Of a stretch of DNA of 8,213 nt, positions 6,614 through 8,213 are shown piece by piece. The translations under genes and the position numbers were made by a program. The notes below the pieces were generated by a model. That model was not told the DNA's origin. It searched no databases and saw only the letters and a list, made by a program, of their open reading frames with translations. The DNA is from Micropepsaceae bacterium (lineage in GTDB: Bacteria; Pseudomonadota; Alphaproteobacteria; Micropepsales; Micropepsaceae), in NCBI GenBank assembly GCA_025450355.1, contig JANWHR010000261.1, forward strand, positions 1 through 8,213, read 5' to 3'. Numbering within the stretch: the stretch's first letter is position 1; the number at the start of each line of letters is the position of its first letter.

Positions 6614-6637
6614 CCGCGGTTCGAGGTTAAACCGTGG
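6614..6637 (-). terminator. Inverted repeat straddling the stop of the BrkB-like gene
   Basis: ccgcggtt (6614-6621) and aaccgtgg (6630-6637) form an 8-bp stem with one mispair (G-T on the plus strand, C-A on the minus) and an 8-nt loop holding the TAA stop at 6627-6629. It could mark the transcript end of the membrane-protein gene, but no U-run follows, so a terminator role is only possible. The thrS leader or promoter must lie in the remaining 100 bp or so before GTG 6513; I cannot pick -35 and -10 boxes with confidence. Confidence 0.3.
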
Positions 6638-7550
6638 TTTTGGCACCCGGTGGAAGAGGTGGTTTCGGCGAATGCAGCCGTTCCAACTCGCAATTCAGTT
6701 CGGCGCCGAACAGGATCACCATCAGCCCAAGCCAGACCCAGATCAGGAAACCCACGATGGCGGCAAGCGAGCCATAGGTGCGGTCGTAATGGGCGTAATC
6801 GGCCACGTACCATGAAAACAGGGCAGAACAGCCAAGCCATGCGGTTGCCGCCAGCAGCGCACCGGGAAAAATCCGGCGCCGGCCACGCGGCTTGCCGCTG
6901 GTGCCGTATGCGTACATGGCTGACAGCACCAGCACGGTCCCGGCGAAAATGATCGGCCACCGGAAAACCCGCAGCACGTGCAGGCTGGTAAGCCCGAGGG
7001 CGTTCTGCATTACGGGCACTGCCAGAAACAGAAATACGGCGCCCACCGATACGACCAGCGCGCCAATGGTGATCGCAAGCGAAATCAGCCGTGCGACAAT
7101 GAACCCGCGTGTCTCCGGCTCCTCATAGGCGACGTTCAGTCCCGCCATCATCGCCATCACTCCCGCATTTGCGCTCCAGATCGAGATTGCGAGGCCGATG
7201 AAAAAGGCGCTGCTCAGTCGGGAGGGGTAGGTGAGCGTGATCCGGACCAGCTCATTGCCGATGAAGTGCAGGACATTGGCGGGAAGAAAGCCGGAAAAAT
7301 AGTTGAGATGGGCGCGCACGGTGTTGATGCTGGCGAACAGGCCGTACAGCGACACGAAGGCAGCGACGGCCGGGAAGAAACCGAGCAGGATGTAAAAGGT
7401 CGCCGAGGCGGCGACATTCATGATGTTGTCTTCCTGAAACTCGCAGGCCGCACGCCACAAGACATGCCCCGCATTGCGGAAAAAGCCGCGCGCGGTTGTG
7501 GCCGAATTCGCGTGTTGACCTTCGTGGTTCGGGGCAGGCCAGATTTTCAT
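6627..7550 (-). CDS. YihY/BrkB-family inner-membrane protein
   Basis: The 307-aa protein has six clear hydrophobic helices at about 50-72, 113-135, 152-180, 195-215, 229-250 and 262-284, the usual topology and length of the YihY/BrkB (formerly RNase BN) family. Characteristic stretches are the first helix NVAASATFYILLGFFPA, the WSANAGVMAMMAGLNVAYEEPE segment (125-146), and the closing DYAHYDRTYGSLAAIVG (251-267) leading to FGAELNCELER (281-291). The molecular role of the family is poorly defined; the RNase BN label was a historical misassignment and BrkB's link to serum resistance is not a general function. ATG 7550 gives a cytoplasmic N-tail of about 45 residues, and no strong Shine-Dalgarno is visible. 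It is on the same strand as thrS, with a 113-bp gap, so thrS could be reached by readthrough but probably has its own promoter. Confidence 0.9.
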   Translation of the reverse strand: MKIWPAPNHEGQHANSATTARGFFRNAGHVLWRAACEFQEDNIMNVAASATFYILLGFFPAVAAFVSLYGLFASINTVRAHLNYFSGFLPANVLHFIGNELVRITLTYPSRLSSAFFIGLAISIWSANAGVMAMMAGLNVAYEEPETRGFIVARLISLAITIGALVVSVGAVFLFLAVPVMQNALGLTSLHVLRVFRWPIIFAGTVLVLSAMYAYGTSGKPRGRRRIFPGALLAATAWLGCSALFSWYVADYAHYDRTYGSLAAIVGFLIWVWLGLMVILFGAELNCELERLHSPKPPLPPGAKTTV

Positions 7551-7657
7551 GCCCGATGATAACGCGAGAATGACCGTTCGGTTGGCCGGAAGCTTGGACG
7601 CGGCTGCAAGGGATTTAGCCCAAATCGCTTACAATCGGTTTACGCCCCCTACACCGT

Positions 7658-7684
7658 CCGCCCCCGCATGCGGTATCCGGGCGG
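7658..7684 (-). terminator. Weak GC-rich hairpin after the TonB-receptor gene
   Basis: ccgccc (7658-7663) and gggcgg (7679-7684) can pair around a 15-nt loop that holds the self-complementary ccgcatgcgg (7664-7673). It starts 21 bp past the receptor's stop and could slow or end that transcript. No U-tract follows. The rest of the 155-bp gap (7551-7705) shows no ORF with a ribosome site and no promoter I can defend. Confidence 0.3.
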
Positions 7685-7705
7685 CGCCAGAGCCCGCAGA
7701 GTACG

Positions 7706-8213
7706 TCAGAATCGTGCGCGCAGCGTCACTGCGAAATTGCGCCCTGGCATTGAATTGCCGGACTGTGGCCCGTCCAGGAACCGCGTATCGTACTGATATT
7801 TTGAGTTGGGCTCATCAAGCACGAAGAAAATCGGATCCTCGTTCTTGTTGAAGATGTTGTTCACAAAAAACAGCAGCTCCAGACTGTCGGTGAGATCCAA
7901 ACTGCCCTGGAAGTTGAAAACCCAGTATGGATTTTTCCGGATGATGTAGGTGTTTGAAAATTCTCCGGGAGAGTTGAGGATGTATTCGGGGTCGGAAGCC
8001 GGAGCGTTCCACATCGGTCCCCGAAGCAAGGCGGTAAATGTTGCCGACCAACCGTGGAACAGAACGCCGCTCTGTCCTATCCGGGTTCCGAACGACCCCT
8101 CATAGCGATAGATGCGGGTCGCCGTATTGGTCGTGGAACCGGGCAGTGCGCCGTTGTCCACCATGCTGAAATTGTAGGAGCCGGTCGAAAACACCGTCCA
8201 GTTCCACGCACCG
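7706..8213 (-). CDS. TonB-dependent outer-membrane receptor, C-terminal part (5' partial)
   Basis: The frame is open through the window edge; about 168 C-terminal residues are visible, starting GAWNWTVFSTGSYNFS. The residues alternate polar and hydrophobic in strands rich in aromatics, and the late segments are typical of the last strands of a TonB-dependent barrel: YWVFNFQGSLDLTDSLELLFFVNNIFNKNEDP, in which FVNNIFNK matches the common 'V-N-N-L-F-N-K' turn, then a long loop, then PGRNFAVTLRARF ending on a terminal Phe, the outer-membrane insertion signal. Such receptors import siderophores, vitamins or glycans across the outer membrane using TonB energy. The plug domain and TonB box are outside the window, so the ligand cannot be guessed. 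The GTG at 8194 is not a plausible start because barrel-like sequence continues upstream of it. Confidence 0.88.
   Translation of the reverse strand, partial: GAWNWTVFSTGSYNFSMVDNGALPGSTTNTATRIYRYEGSFGTRIGQSGVLFHGWSATFTALLRGPMWNAPASDPEYILNSPGEFSNTYIIRKNPYWVFNFQGSLDLTDSLELLFFVNNIFNKNEDPIFFVLDEPNSKYQYDTRFLDGPQSGNSMPGRNFAVTLRARF

Noticed and set aside
6514..6626. Possible tRNA-like operator in the thrS leader, as in E. coli
   Set aside because: I looked for a stem-loop presenting a CGU-like anticodon loop upstream of GTG 6513 and found no stable arm around the single candidate triplet.
7664..7673. Palindrome ccgcatgcgg as an operator
   Set aside because: It is 10 bp and GC-rich, lies downstream of one gene and far from the next start, and has no promoter elements nearby.
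7549..7851. 100-residue plus-strand frame over the gap and receptor end
   Set aside because: Most of it is antisense to the TonB-receptor barrel, it overlaps the start of the BrkB-like gene, and it lacks family resemblance.

Overview
The window looks like ordinary chromosome of a GC-rich (roughly 60 % by eye) Gram-negative bacterium. An alphaproteobacterium is most likely: the IF-3 and ThrRS sequences read like that class, there is a TonB-dependent receptor, and the intergenic gaps carry short palindromes of a kind common in that class. This placement is inferred from memory of family sequences, not from a search. I see no transposase, integrase, CRISPR array, tRNA or rRNA.

Layout. Positions 1-1723 (+) hold two consecutive ATP-grasp ligases related to D-Ala-D-Ala ligase. 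The first lacks its N-terminus at the window edge. Positions 1724-2641 (-) encode an EamA/DMT-family transporter whose stop codon directly abuts that of the second ligase. It is divergently paired, across 42 bp, with a PLP-dependent threonine/serine dehydratase (2684-3658, +). A 209-bp gap (3659-3867) is almost entirely palindromes. The minus strand then carries a translation module, thrS (6513 to 4564) followed by infC (4407 to 3868). Upstream of thrS on the same strand are a YihY/BrkB-family membrane protein (7550 to 6627) and the C-terminal part of a TonB-dependent receptor (8213 to 7706).

How the parts fit. thrS and infC, 156 bp apart on one strand, repeat the order seen in Escherichia coli and could be cotranscribed. 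The usual followers rpmI and rplT are absent here. The dehydratase and transporter may work together in amino-acid catabolism or export, but this rests only on adjacency. The ligase pair probably makes a dipeptide-like bond whose substrates I cannot name.

The most interesting feature is the infC translation start. The only start that gives a full-length IF-3 behind a good Shine-Dalgarno is ATA, a non-canonical codon of the kind IF-3 itself discriminates against. The Shine-Dalgarno also has a perfect 9-nt complement just upstream, lying mostly in the loop of a small hairpin, so the leader could fold into a pseudoknot that hides the ribosome-binding site. I found no convincing new multigene system.
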